Shown: positions 22,235 through 32,125, counted from the stretch's first letter. The stretch: 50,457 nucleotides of DNA from Actinomycetota bacterium (GCA_013151445.1 JAADIG010000154.1:1-50457), one strand, 5' to 3'. Numbers and translations: made by a program. The notes: generated from the sequence alone by a model not told the origin.

Positions 22235-23775
22235 GCGCTACACGCATCCCTCGAGTAGATACCCAGTATCGATCCATCATCGGCCTGTACCGATATTGGG
22301 CCATAGAGCAGTAGGCGTTGTGTGCCCGAGCGCAGCAGTCTGAAATACGGCTGACCATCAAGCTCGAAAAGCTCGATGGTCGAGTTCGCATAGATCTGGC
22401 GCAGTGTCGTGATGGTGTCCCCGATTGAGATCCCCGACAGTGTCGCGAGGTCCCCACCGGGATCCCCGTCGTCGATTCCCGTTGCGTCTCCGATGCGATA
22501 CCCAACAAACTCCGAGGTGCCGTCAACGTCGCGGAAGATCGCGGCGATTCCTCCCCAGGTGGCGACACTGCCGCTATCGGTGGCGCACAGACCCCAGGTC
22601 GTGTCTGCGGGTCCCAGTGAGTCGGGTTGGCCAAACGTTGCTGTGAGACGGCCAAGGACCTGCTCACCATTGCTCCCAAACGAGAATGGGCCAAACGCAA
22701 AGCCCCCCATCGTTAGCTCGCTGAGGGCGATGGGTGACCCGATGGCCGTCACCGGGGCGATGGTCGTGGTTGGGGGTGCAAGAGTTGTGGTTGATGGCGG
22801 GGTTGAACTGGTCGGTGGTGCCGCCGTGGTTGTGGTCTCCGGCGGCACCACGGTTGATTGTGCAACAACAGTCGTCGGCGGCGGGAATGTGGCATTGGGG
22901 CGAAACCAAGAGAGCCAAGCAATGACCCCAAGCGCCGCAACAGCGACCAGGCCGAGCGGAATCCTGGATCGTCGCTCCTTCGTTTCGTACGGTGTGTGGA
23001 TCGGCGTCATGGTGACCTCGGTCGCCACGCTCGACGAGGTCACCGTTGTTGGCCCATCGTCGTCCCAGTCGTCCTCTACGTCGTCGTCGGTGTCGTCCTC
23101 TACGTCGTCGTCTTGGTCGACGGGTTCATCCCAGTCGTTATCGCTGTCGTCGTGGTCGGCGTCTTCGTCCCACGTGTCTTGGACGTCGTCGTCGTCGCTG
23201 TCGTCGTCTTGGTCGACGGGTTCGTCCCAGTCGTTCTCGCTGTCGTCGTGGTCGGCGTCTTCGCTCCACGTGTCTTGGACGTCGTCGTCGCTGTCGTCGT
23301 CGCTGTCGTCGTCTTGGTCGACGGGTTCGTCCCAGTCGTTGTCGCTGTCGTCGTGGTCGGTGTCTTCGTCCCACGTGTCTTGGATGTCGTCGTCGGTGTC
23401 GTCGTCTTGGTCGACGGGTTCGTCCCAGTCGTTATCGCTGTCGTCGTGGTCGGTGTCTTCGTCCCACGTGTCTTGGATGTCGTCACCATCAATCGGCAGG
23501 GCCGCGGCCGCACCAGGTACCGAATCCTTGCCCACGGAGGTGTCTTTCCATCCAGGGTCCGCCACCGGCGATTCAGCCGAATCGGACGATCCATCGACCA
23601 ACTCGTCCGCAAGGTCGTCGAGGACATCGTCGACGTCGTGGAGATGCGCCGGTTCGGGTGGTGGTGGCGTGACGTACTCGTCGATCCAAGCCTCGCCGCA
23701 GGATCCACACACGGCATCAGAGGGGCTCCGGAGGGCTCCACAGAATATGCACGGGGTTCTACTGTCGTCTGTCAC
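22231..23775 (-). CDS. Zinc-ribbon, acidic-repeat membrane protein with LCP-cluster extracellular domain (paralogue 1)
   Basis: A 514-residue protein. The N-terminus has a CxxC...CxxC zinc ribbon (C9, C12, C23, C26). Residues about 97-238 are extremely acidic and hold four tandem units of 31-35 residues (core DDSDNDWDEPVDQDDD). One membrane helix (about 272-291) lies after an Arg/Lys patch, so the acidic part is predicted cytoplasmic. A Pro/Thr linker leads to an extracellular domain (about 348-514) that is homologous to that of 19304-20218. The start is placed at GTG 23775, 28 bases after the preceding stop; an upstream in-frame start at 23841 would overlap that gene. The stop overlaps the LCP fusion ATG (ATGA), so the pair is co-translated. 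Function unknown; a scaffold or regulator of the fusion protein is inferred. Confidence 0.85.
   Translation of the reverse strand: MTDDSRTPCIFCGALRSPSDAVCGSCGEAWIDEYVTPPPPEPAHLHDVDDVLDDLADELVDGSSDSAESPVADPGWKDTSVGKDSVPGAAAALPIDGDDIQDTWDEDTDHDDSDNDWDEPVDQDDDTDDDIQDTWDEDTDHDDSDNDWDEPVDQDDDSDDDSDDDVQDTWSEDADHDDSENDWDEPVDQDDDSDDDDVQDTWDEDADHDDSDNDWDEPVDQDDDVEDDTDDDVEDDWDDDGPTTVTSSSVATEVTMTPIHTPYETKERRSRIPLGLVAVAALGVIAWLSWFRPNATFPPPTTVVAQSTVVPPETTTTAAPPTSSTPPSTTTLAPPTTTIAPVTAIGSPIALSELTMGGFAFGPFSFGSNGEQVLGRLTATFGQPDSLGPADTTWGLCATDSGSVATWGGIAAIFRDVDGTSEFVGYRIGDATGIDDGDPGGDLATLSGISIGDTITTLRQIYANSTIELFELDGQPYFRLLRSGTQRLLLYGPISVQADDGSILGIYSRDACSA
23103..23490. repeat. Four in-frame tandem repeats coding Asp-rich units
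   Basis: A TTGGTCGACGGGTTC core recurs at 23113, 23209, 23314 and 23407, giving periods of 96, 105 and 93 bases. All are multiples of three, so copy number can change without breaking the frame. Units differ mainly in the number of short GTC/GTCGTC steps between cores. The array lies inside the coding region of 22231-23775. Confidence 0.9.
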
Positions 23776-23803
23776 AGCGCATAAGGATACGGTGCGCCGA
23801 CGG

Positions 23804-25822
23804 TTATCCGCTGGCTTTCGGCAGACTCGCCTCAAGAACACGAATCAAGTCGTCTGTGTCCGACACCGGTAGGTCACAAACAAAGTCGTGGCAGAGGAAC
23901 GCTTGTGCCGATTCCGGCGGCGGCGGTCTGTCGGCAAACAGAGGGAGATCGCTGACCGACGAGGATGCTCCGGTCACGATCCATGGTCGAAATCTGCCAA
24001 GAACGGCCGCCACCATCTTGTCGACAGCGTCATCGGTGCCAACAATCGCAAGCTGTGCCGTCTCGTTGCCGAAGCCGATTCCGACCGCAAGCGCCCCCGC
24101 AATGGCGGTGGGATACGATTGCACCATCGGTCCAAGCGATGCCCAGATACCCGACCGTGCCCCGCGGTAACGCTCGTCTCCGGTGAGAGCGTGGGCGATG
24201 GTGAGAGCCTTGAGTGCCAGCGTCTGTGGCGAGGGTGTTGGATTGTCAAAAAGCGGCTTCTGGCGTGTGATCAGTTGCTCGGCATCATGAGCGGTTCGAA
24301 ATACACCGGCGTTTTGATCCGCAAACCGGTCGATAAGATCGTCGACGAGGGTTATGCCTCGCTGGGCATACGTCGGATCGTGGGTCGCAACTCCGAGGCT
24401 GAACAGCCCACAGGCATACGCCCCGTAGTCCTCCGCAAAACCGGGGCCAGACGTTGCATCGGCGCGCCCCGACCGGTGCAGCACGCCGTCCACCATGAGT
24501 TTGCTGGTGATGAACTGGTCGATTTCGCGGGCTGCAGCGATGTAGCGATCTACCCCAAACGCACTACCCACTTCGGCGAGAGCGCTTATCGCCAACCCGT
24601 TCCATTCGGTGACGATCTTGTCATCGACACCCGGGCGGACACGATCGTTGCGGGCGTTGCGGAGTTTTTCCTTCATGTCTTGTACGGCGGCTGGATCCTG
24701 AGCCGGCATCCCGTTGGGTAGGAAGAGATGGTTGGAGCCCTCGAAGTTCCCCCCGGCGGAGACACCGAACCACTCCCCGGCGAGCACGACCTCTTCGGGC
24801 GTGAGCAGTATCTCGAGTTCTTCCATTGTCCACACCGCAAACTTGCCTTCGATGCCCTCGGCATCTGCGTCCTCGGAGGACCACAGGGCACCCTGGCTGT
24901 CCCGTAGGTCGTTCAGCAGATAGTCGAGCGTTTCGCAGGCAACCCGACGGAAGGTGTTGTCGCCGGTGATCTGCCAGCCACGCAGATACGCCGTCGCCAG
25001 TAGGGCGTTGTCGTAGAGCATCTTTTCGAAGTGGGGGATGAGCCACTTCTCATCAACCGAGTAGCGCGCAAAACCGCCGTCAATATGGTCGTAGATGCCG
25101 CCAGCCGCCATTGCATGCAGGCTGGTCGAGAGCATGTGGGTTGCCTGGTCACCAATCTCGTCTGTGTGTCTGGATGCGATTGCAGCCAGGAGTTCGAGAA
25201 GTGGTGCCTGGGGAAACTTCGGTGCATGACCAAACCCCCCGTGGACCGTGTCGAATTGGGATGTGAGGGCGCGCATGGCGTGCTCTGCGCTCTCGGCGTT
25301 CACTGTGAAGGGCTCGGTAGGTGTCGCCACCCGGAGTGACTTGACGAGTCTCTCTGCCCGGTCGAATACGCTGGTGCGATCGTCGACCCACAGACGATGA
25401 ATCGAGTCGAGGACCCTCATGAACGACGGATGTCCGTGGCGGTCGGTGGGTGGGAAATACGTCCCGGCGAAGAACGGTCGGCCCTCCGAATCAAGAAACG
25501 CGGTCAGCGGCCATCCTCCCTGCCCCCGCATTGCCTGCAACGCCTCCATGTAGATGCCGTCAATGTCGGGACGTTCCTCTCGGTCGACCTTGATACTCAC
25601 GAAATGTTCGTTCATGAAACGTGCCGTTGTGTCGTCTTCGAAACTCTCGTGCGCCATGACGTGGCACCAATGACAGGCCGCATACCCAATTGACAGGAGG
25701 ATGGGGACATCGCGTTCTCGTGCGAGCGCAAACGCGTCGGGCCCCCACTCGAACCAATCGACGGGATTGTCGGCATGTTGGCGGAGGTACGGCGAGGTTG
25801 CGTTCACGAGGCGATTTGGCAT
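23804..25822 (-). CDS. YyaL/SSP411-family thioredoxin-domain protein (DUF255)
   Basis: A 672-residue protein. Residues 5-170 are the DUF255 thioredoxin-like domain with C50-H-W-C53 ([15 protein letters not shown]) and [24 protein letters not shown] follows. The remainder is an alpha/alpha-barrel of the six-hairpin type, seen in [12 protein letters not shown] and SSEDADAEG. The family is found in all domains and is often annotated as a spermatogenesis-associated or cellobiose-epimerase-like protein; the reaction is unproven. ATG 25822 is preferred over GTG 25831. The LCP cluster begins 28 bases after its stop on the same strand, so it may be the first gene of that operon. Confidence 0.93.
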   Translation of the reverse strand: MPNRLVNATSPYLRQHADNPVDWFEWGPDAFALARERDVPILLSIGYAACHWCHVMAHESFEDDTTARFMNEHFVSIKVDREERPDIDGIYMEALQAMRGQGGWPLTAFLDSEGRPFFAGTYFPPTDRHGHPSFMRVLDSIHRLWVDDRTSVFDRAERLVKSLRVATPTEPFTVNAESAEHAMRALTSQFDTVHGGFGHAPKFPQAPLLELLAAIASRHTDEIGDQATHMLSTSLHAMAAGGIYDHIDGGFARYSVDEKWLIPHFEKMLYDNALLATAYLRGWQITGDNTFRRVACETLDYLLNDLRDSQGALWSSEDADAEGIEGKFAVWTMEELEILLTPEEVVLAGEWFGVSAGGNFEGSNHLFLPNGMPAQDPAAVQDMKEKLRNARNDRVRPGVDDKIVTEWNGLAISALAEVGSAFGVDRYIAAAREIDQFITSKLMVDGVLHRSGRADATSGPGFAEDYGAYACGLFSLGVATHDPTYAQRGITLVDDLIDRFADQNAGVFRTAHDAEQLITRQKPLFDNPTPSPQTLALKALTIAHALTGDERYRGARSGIWASLGPMVQSYPTAIAGALAVGIGFGNETAQLAIVGTDDAVDKMVAAVLGRFRPWIVTGASSSVSDLPLFADRPPPPESAQAFLCHDFVCDLPVSDTDDLIRVLEASLPKASG

Positions 25823-25874
25823 GGGACCCACGGTACCCGAGTGGTTACGGGCTCATGGCGTTCGTTGGCGAAAC

Positions 25875-26012
25875 CTATCCACAACTCCGACTCAACCCCG
25901 GTATGCCCTGTGGATAACCGTTGCTTCCGATGTCAATGGTTGGCTGGTCGCACGGTCCCGCGCTGCCGGCAACCATGGCCCTGTGGATAGGTAGTTGACC
26001 TGTTGTGGATAA
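25875..26012. promoter_or_regulatory. Cluster of four DnaA-box-like 9-mers
   Basis: TTATCCACA or its one-mismatch form CTATCCACA occurs at 25875-25883 (plus strand, 8/9), 25909-25917 (minus, 9/9), 25982-25990 (minus, 8/9) and 26004-26012 (minus, 9/9). Four such sites in 138 bases of non-coding DNA are far above chance. The sequence fits a DnaA-binding cluster: a replication-linked element, a DnaA-titration site, or DnaA control of the sigma gene. There is no AT-rich unwinding element, and neither dnaA nor dnaN is present, so oriC is not claimed. Confidence 0.6.
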
Positions 26013-26039
26013 TTTGAGGCCCGAACACCTAGAAAGGGG

Positions 26040-26103
26040 TTCACAAAACCCACAGATTGTGAAATAGTGGTGACGAACAGGCGCTTGTGAACAAATTCAC
26101 AAG
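26040..26103. promoter_or_regulatory. Four TTGTGAA/TTCACAA heptamers before the sigma gene
   Basis: TTCACAA at 26040-26046, TTGTGAA at 26057-26063, TTGTGAA at 26085-26091 and TTCACAA at 26096-26102. The last two form a perfect 20-base inverted repeat (26084-26103), CTTGTGAA-CAAA-TTCACAAG. It lies about 70 bases before the sigma gene start. A dimeric regulator operator is the simplest reading; the protein is unknown. Confidence 0.55.
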
Positions 26104-26171
26104 CTCCGGTCTGTCTTGGGGTGACAAGACTGACCGTTGGCGTAACCCCCCTCTGCGTTGGAGGCAACTCT

Positions 26172-27221
<1,050 letters not shown>

Positions 27222-27242
27222 CGATCTGATTGTGATCCAAAC

Positions 27243-27270
27243 AAAAGGGCCCGCTTCGGCGGGTCTTTTT
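27243..27270 (+). terminator. Rho-independent terminator after the sigma gene
   Basis: A GC-rich stem with TTCG tetraloop (CCCGC-TTCG-GCGGG, extended by G-T and A-T pairs) is followed by TTTTT. It begins 21 bases after the stop. The A-tract on the left side could let it work on the opposite strand as well. Confidence 0.88.
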
Positions 27271-27289
27271 GTGTGTGCTGTTCGTCGCC

Positions 27290-27676
27290 CTACAGGACGG
27301 TTGCGATCCGCCGGTTGAGAGCGTCAAGAACGGCGCGGACGGTTGCCGCGGCCTCATCGTCGGATCTGACGAGAGATGATCCGACCAGTGGTTCGGGGTC
27401 GCCAACCATCAGCACTTGAGCCATTGCTACCTGGCCAACCCCGAGATCCGTTGTTGCAACGGCAGCGAGCGAGAGTTGCAGTCGGTCGGATGTCACGGCC
27501 TCAACGGCACGCAGTGTTGCTTCCCCGACAAGACGGGGTCTACTTGTCGGACTGCTACTCCCGACCGATTCACCATGGAACTCCTCGTCGGACCACCCGA
27601 GGGTGATAACGACGCGGGTCTGGACATCGGACTCAGTAGACTCAATTATTTGGACAATCGCTGGGCGTTCACTCAT
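27290..27676 (-). CDS. Conserved-looking hypothetical protein
   Basis: A 128-residue protein with no signal peptide or membrane helix. It alternates strands and helices: a first strand pair (VQTRVVITLGWSDEEFHGES), a Pro/Ser loop, a helix RLVGEATLRAVEAV, then AAVATTDLGVGQVAMAQVLM and a closing helix. I do not recognise the family. The composition and codon use look like those of neighbouring genes. It is convergent with the sigma gene and lies upstream of no obvious partner. Confidence 0.7.
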   Translation of the reverse strand: MSERPAIVQIIESTESDVQTRVVITLGWSDEEFHGESVGSSSPTSRPRLVGEATLRAVEAVTSDRLQLSLAAVATTDLGVGQVAMAQVLMVGDPEPLVGSSLVRSDDEAAATVRAVLDALNRRIATVL

Positions 27677-27730
27677 GGAAATGAGGCTACCAACCCGGCG
27701 CCGCTTTCTGGCGGATTGTCAGGCGTGGCC

Positions 27731-30109
27731 CTAGGTGGGGATCCAGACGAGCACAAACTCGTCCACCGAGATATCGGTTTTTTCGAGCCCGATCTCGATC
27801 TCCTCGACGGTGAGGGCGACCTTTTCCCAGGTGTCGTTAGCGGCTGCTACTTCTTTTCCTAGCCTCTCTTCAAGCTCCTGCATCACCTTCCACTTGTCCT
27901 CCGCTTTGTCTTGGGCGCTGAGCAGGCGCTGTTCCTTGGATAGCGTCGCCTGGCGCTTGCGCATAGAGGTTGTGAGCCTTCGGGCTGATTTTCGCCCGAA
28001 CAGCATTCCAACAACAGATTCCGCTGCGTAGGCGTTCGCAAGTCGACGGGAACCCTCGACATCGACCTCGAGTTCGCTGACCCGCCGCTCGGCGGTAGCG
28101 AACACGTCCTTGGCGCGGCGGAATCTGGTGTCGTACTTGTCGCGCATTGCCGCCACTGCCTTGTCCGCCCGATTCTGCGCCTCGATATCGCAGCGCTTGA
28201 GGAAGTCCTCGCGGGACTCGCCGGGGCGCGAATACAGTTTCAGCTTGGCGTTCTTGAAGATCGTGATCGTCTGGGATCGGTAGAGTGCGTCCTTGAGCTT
28301 GGTTTGTGCCGATCTGAACCAGGTCGCCTTGTTGAGGTCGGCCTCGGGGATCCGGTAGGTGGCCCCGTCGGGTGGATCGGTCTCGAAATCCCTGTCGTCG
28401 TAGTCGACGTCAACCCCTGTCTCGGGATCGAACCGGTCACCGAGGTCGGTGAAGATCCGTTCGTATTCCTCGGTATAGACGAGCTTTGCCGGAGTGTCGT
28501 CAAACGTCACGGTGACTCTTGCGGCGATACCCGCGGTGTAGGTCGCGGAATCTGGATTCCCGAGCTCTTCAACCCATGGTGCGGCGGGGTCCACGTGGTA
28601 CACACTGATACTGTCCGCAACGGTGGGCATCACCGGCGTCGTGCCGTCAGCGAGTTCCGGTGCTGATGCATCGGAGGTTTGCTCGTCTGCCAAGTCGTCC
28701 CTTGGTCCACTGGTCGAGGTGGCGGAGGGTACGTACGACGTGAGGTCACCGATCTGCTCCTTGGTGAGGGGGCCGCGCAGGTACGACAGTGCCCATCGGG
28801 TCGTGAAAATGGATGGCTCCTTCTCGCGCGTGTTGTGGAGCAGGAACTGGCGTTTGTCGAGACCCGAGATCGTGGCGTCGAGCTCTCCAACGTCGGTGAG
28901 CCCCGAGGCACTCTGGAGGGCTTCGAGGATTCGTGCCTTGTCGCGTTCGGTTTGTAAACGACCGACACACCATGTGCCGGCATTCGACATGGCCTTGTAG
29001 TCGAGGTCGACCGGGTTCTGGGTTGACAGCAACACGCCCACACCAAACGCTCTGGCTTGTTTGAGTAACGTCAGGATCGGCTTCTTCGCCGGTGGTTCAG
29101 CCGTTGGCGGGACAAATCCGTAGACCTCATCCATGTAGACGAGGGCCCGCAGATCCCCCGTGCCCGCCTGGGTCCGCATCCATGTGATCATCTTGGAGAG
29201 CAGGAGTGTCACCACGAATTGGCGTTCGTCATCCGAGAGATGGGCGAGGTAGACAATGGCGGCCTGGGGTTTGTCGTCCTTCCACAGCATGGATTGGATA
29301 TCCAGGGGTTCTCCGCTGATCCATGACGAAAACGATGGTGATGCGACGAGTCCATTGATCGCCATAGCTAACGCTTTGCGGTCCTTTGGTGGGAAGAAGT
29401 CGTCGATCTCAAACACGCCGAGTTTACGGATCGGTGGACGTTGGATTTGGCCGAGCAGTGTCGCGAGGTCGAGGGAGTTCCCTGCCCGCCACGACCGCTC
29501 GATCAGGTTGGCGAGGAGGATATGTTCACGTGACGAAATCGGGTCGGCGTCGATACCGATGAGGCCAAGCAATCCGGAAACCCACCCTTCGATTTCGTCG
29601 CGGGCGGCCTCCGCGTCTTTCTCCCAGTCGATTGCGGGTGCATCAAGAGATCCGACGATATTGAGAGGGACACCGGCCGTGGACCCCGGTGTGTAGATCG
29701 TGAAATCGGCTGTCGATCGTAGATCCGCAATGGTGGTCCCATCGAGATCCCAACCCGCAAGTCCGTTCTTCCACAGCGACGCCTTTTCTTCGGCAAGCAC
29801 TGCCGCGGTCTTGCCCTCAGACTTCGCTTCACCGGGATCGATCCAGGGTTGAAAGTCGGCGGGGGCGAGGTCGGGGAAGGTGAGTAGCAGGTTGGTCATA
29901 TCCCCCTTGGGGTCGAGTATCAGGGTCGGGATTCCCGCACGCAGCGCCTCCTCGAGGTAGATGATGCCAAGACCCGTCTTCCCCGACCCGGTCATGCCGA
30001 CGATGACTCCGTGTGTGGTCAGATCGCCGGGATCGTACTCCTGGATGGCATCGGTGCGGTCGCCCGTTTTAGGGTCAATTACCCCACCGAGAAAGAAGTC
30101 GCCCGCCAT
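27731..30109 (-). CDS. HerA/DUF853-like ATPase with C-terminal coiled coil
   Basis: A 792-residue cytoplasmic ATPase. Walker A is GMTGSGKT at 38-45, preceded by THGVIVG, and LILDPKGDMTNLL follows. The core runs to about 450 and has Walker B LVYMDEVYGF (D327, E328) and an LLSTQNPVDLD sensor segment, as in HerA/FtsK-like and DUF853 proteins. Residues about 570-640 hold a mixed region, and 650-780 form a long charged coiled coil (AKDVFATAERRVSELEVDVE). The family is widespread in actinobacteria and is thought to act on DNA or protein complexes, but its role is not firmly known. It stands alone on this strand. Confidence 0.87.
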   Translation of the reverse strand: MAGDFFLGGVIDPKTGDRTDAIQEYDPGDLTTHGVIVGMTGSGKTGLGIIYLEEALRAGIPTLILDPKGDMTNLLLTFPDLAPADFQPWIDPGEAKSEGKTAAVLAEEKASLWKNGLAGWDLDGTTIADLRSTADFTIYTPGSTAGVPLNIVGSLDAPAIDWEKDAEAARDEIEGWVSGLLGLIGIDADPISSREHILLANLIERSWRAGNSLDLATLLGQIQRPPIRKLGVFEIDDFFPPKDRKALAMAINGLVASPSFSSWISGEPLDIQSMLWKDDKPQAAIVYLAHLSDDERQFVVTLLLSKMITWMRTQAGTGDLRALVYMDEVYGFVPPTAEPPAKKPILTLLKQARAFGVGVLLSTQNPVDLDYKAMSNAGTWCVGRLQTERDKARILEALQSASGLTDVGELDATISGLDKRQFLLHNTREKEPSIFTTRWALSYLRGPLTKEQIGDLTSYVPSATSTSGPRDDLADEQTSDASAPELADGTTPVMPTVADSISVYHVDPAAPWVEELGNPDSATYTAGIAARVTVTFDDTPAKLVYTEEYERIFTDLGDRFDPETGVDVDYDDRDFETDPPDGATYRIPEADLNKATWFRSAQTKLKDALYRSQTITIFKNAKLKLYSRPGESREDFLKRCDIEAQNRADKAVAAMRDKYDTRFRRAKDVFATAERRVSELEVDVEGSRRLANAYAAESVVGMLFGRKSARRLTTSMRKRQATLSKEQRLLSAQDKAEDKWKVMQELEERLGKEVAAANDTWEKVALTVEEIEIGLEKTDISVDEFVLVWIPT

Positions 30110-30177
30110 GTCTGGTCTCCACCTGTTCGAGAATGCCCTGAAGTGTAGAACGTTCCGTTTTCACGGTGTGTGGGCGG

Positions 30178-30753
30178 TTACGGCGATGTGAGCGCGTCGA
30201 TGAGCCCCTCAACGGCTGCGGCGACATCGGGAACGTTGGTCACGAGTCCTCGGTCTGTCTGGAGGTCGTTCGCCAGTGACGTAACGATGGTGTCCCAGCG
30301 TTGCCCGACCGCAAATACGGGTTTCGGGTCGTTCTCGCAGAAGCGTTCAACATATGCCACGTTCCATGCAACGATCAGCTCGGTCAACGTCCCGAGTGAT
30401 CCGTTGAGAGCGATGCTGGCGTCGGACATCTCGATCAGTGTGTGGATGCGCTCCGTCAACGACGGTGCCATCATTTCTTGTTTCACGAACGGGTTCGCCC
30501 CGGGGCGAGAGACGAACGTCCCAGGCACGGTTACACCAATGACGTGACCACCGGCTTGTGCCGCCCCCTTGGACACAGCCTCCATCAACCCGGCGTACCC
30601 GCCGGTTACGACCGCGGCACCCGCCCGAGCCAGCGCCGCACCGCAGGCCTCTCCTGCCTGATAATCCGCCTCACCTGGTAACGCCGCTGACGCGCCGAAA
30701 ACCGCAACCACCCGGCCGTGTAGCGGGAGTGCCGAGTTGTGGCGTTGCGGCAT
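30178..30753 (-). CDS. LOG-like (lysine-decarboxylase-superfamily) protein
   Basis: A 191-residue Rossmann protein. GGYAGLMEAVSKGAAQAGGH at 51-70 is the family signature. The second motif, PGGxGTxxE in active LOG phosphoribohydrolases, reads NGSLGTLTE (117-125), keeping GT and E but losing the PGG. Active members cleave cytokinin-type nucleotide 5'-monophosphates; the altered motif makes the activity uncertain. The ATG (30753) overlaps the stop of the upstream DUF4328 gene as TAATG, so the two are coupled. The upstream frame continues, but without homology. Confidence 0.83.
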   Translation of the reverse strand: MPQRHNSALPLHGRVVAVFGASAALPGEADYQAGEACGAALARAGAAVVTGGYAGLMEAVSKGAAQAGGHVIGVTVPGTFVSRPGANPFVKQEMMAPSLTERIHTLIEMSDASIALNGSLGTLTELIVAWNVAYVERFCENDPKPVFAVGQRWDTIVTSLANDLQTDRGLVTNVPDVAAAVEGLIDALTSP

Positions 30754-31943
30754 TACCGCAACGTTCCTTCGATGCGTCGCTGATGACGGTCGGTCACGCC
30801 GCCCACCGATCGCACCAGGCTCAGCAGTGCAACTGCAAGGCTGGTGAGACCCGCAGCCTGGAGGAGGAGGTTCGTCGTAGTTGCGAGATCCCCCAGGTCG
30901 GCGCTGACGAGGGGTGCGCCAAGGAGCAGCAGTGCAACGATGAGTGCTATCCACGTCACGGTGATCGCCGAATTCCCCTGGCGTTGTGACCACGGGGTTC
31001 GGCTCCAAGAGTCGGGTTCGGGTGCGTTCCACATGCGGTTGATGAGTCCGCGACTCAACGGAATTTGCAGTACCGGCACGAACCACGCCCAGATTGAGAA
31101 CGCCCTGCCGTGCTCGAGGCCGGGGCGACCGAGGGCCTCGAAGTTACCGGCCGTTATCCATGACCACCACATAAGAGCCACGACACTGAGCGCACCGAGA
31201 GCGATGAGTGGGGTTGTGGTCTGGTCATAGAGGGAGGGGTCGATGACACTGTCCCCGAACCGGTCAAGCCCGATGAACCGGGCAACCACGAGGGATGTCG
31301 TGAGGAGGAGGGCGATCTGGGTGATGTGTGATGCAAGCCCGGGATCGACGAACGCATGGGGTCGCAGTGTTGGTGCGAGCGAGTGGTCCAGGGTCGGTGA
31401 GTCTCGTGTTGATCGTTCGAATGCCGGTGATTCGAAGGGTGTCACCGGCCGGTCGGTTGAGGCCGCTGTGTCGTCGACCGGTTCCGGGGTGGTTACGTCA
31501 ATGACGTCCACCGGTTGGTTCGGTGGCAGGCCGCCAGCAGGGGCCGGTCCCGGAGTGGCCGGGGTCAATGGTGGGGGAGGGGCGCCGGCGGAATCCGCCG
31601 ATGTGGCGGACTCATCACTCCACCCCCGTGAGATCAGTTCCACCCCCGGAGGGTTCGGGGCATCCGGTGGCGGCGGTGGTGGTGGCGGAACTGTTGGCCG
31701 TTTGGAGATAGCCTGTTTTTCGTAGTGTTCGGCGGCGGCCGCTTCCGAAGCCTCGGTTCCGCACACGATGCAGTGTTTCCAGTTGCGGGCGAGCCCGCTG
31801 CCACAGGTGATGCAGAATTTCGTGCGGTTTGCTACCTCGATCGTGTCGAACCCCCCGCCGCAGGCGCGGCAAAAACGACGGGTCAGATCGGTCTCAGTAC
31901 CGCACGTGAAACAGTATCCAGGCTGTTCTTTTTGCTCGGCCAC
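30753..31943 (-). CDS. Zinc-ribbon DUF4328 membrane protein
   Basis: A 396-residue protein. Two zinc ribbons occupy the N-terminus (C11, C14, C25, C28 and C44, C47, C58, C61). A Pro-rich low-complexity linker runs to about 195, with an eight-proline run. Residues about 205-390 hold five hydrophobic helices with the DUF4328 signature: FEALGRPGLEHGRAFSIWAW and FVPVLQIPLSRGLINRMWNA. Function is unknown. GTG 31943 is the likely start. Its stop overlaps the LOG-like gene ATG. Confidence 0.86.
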   Translation of the reverse strand: MAEQKEQPGYCFTCGTETDLTRRFCRACGGGFDTIEVANRTKFCITCGSGLARNWKHCIVCGTEASEAAAAEHYEKQAISKRPTVPPPPPPPPDAPNPPGVELISRGWSDESATSADSAGAPPPPLTPATPGPAPAGGLPPNQPVDVIDVTTPEPVDDTAASTDRPVTPFESPAFERSTRDSPTLDHSLAPTLRPHAFVDPGLASHITQIALLLTTSLVVARFIGLDRFGDSVIDPSLYDQTTTPLIALGALSVVALMWWSWITAGNFEALGRPGLEHGRAFSIWAWFVPVLQIPLSRGLINRMWNAPEPDSWSRTPWSQRQGNSAITVTWIALIVALLLLGAPLVSADLGDLATTTNLLLQAAGLTSLAVALLSLVRSVGGVTDRHQRRIEGTLR

Positions 31944-31993
31944 GCCGTCACGTTAGCGCATGGCTGCAGGTCGGGGACTGCTACGCTCGTCAC

Positions 31994-32125
31994 ATGGCAT
32001 CAAAGAACCCCTATCTCGAATATGCCAACGGAGGTCTGTCTCAGATTCTCGGCTGGGTAGTCACATTGGTGTTCGTGGGATGTTTGCTGGGCCTTGCGTT
32101 TGCGGCCTTCCTGATCCTGACTTGA
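31994..32125 (+). CDS. 43-residue single-pass membrane protein
   Basis: A short frame from ATG 31994 to TGA at 32123-32125 gives 43 residues: MASKNPYLEYANGGLSQILG, then a continuous membrane helix from about residue 20 to the end. The NPYLEYxNGG start looks like a conserved peptide motif. It is divergent from the DUF4328 gene, with about 50 bases between starts. No ribosome site is seen, so translation may be leaderless. Small membrane proteins of this type often bind larger membrane complexes. Confidence 0.62.
   Translation: MASKNPYLEYANGGLSQILGWVVTLVFVGCLLGLAFAAFLILT

Noticed and set aside
23103-23490. Tandem repeats as a CRISPR array
   Set aside because: No unique spacers; the repeats are in-frame coding units with period divisible by three.
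22409-23872. Long plus-strand frames opposite the Asp-rich repeat gene (Ser- and Val-rich products)
   Set aside because: They are mirror frames of GAC/GAT-rich coding and have no sensible composition or ribosome site; the minus-strand protein has zinc ribbon, membrane helix and a homologous domain.
25875-26103. Calling the DnaA-box cluster the chromosome origin (oriC)
   Set aside because: No dnaA or dnaN nearby, no clear AT-rich unwinding region, and only four boxes, fewer than usual for an actinobacterial oriC. Kept as a finding instead.
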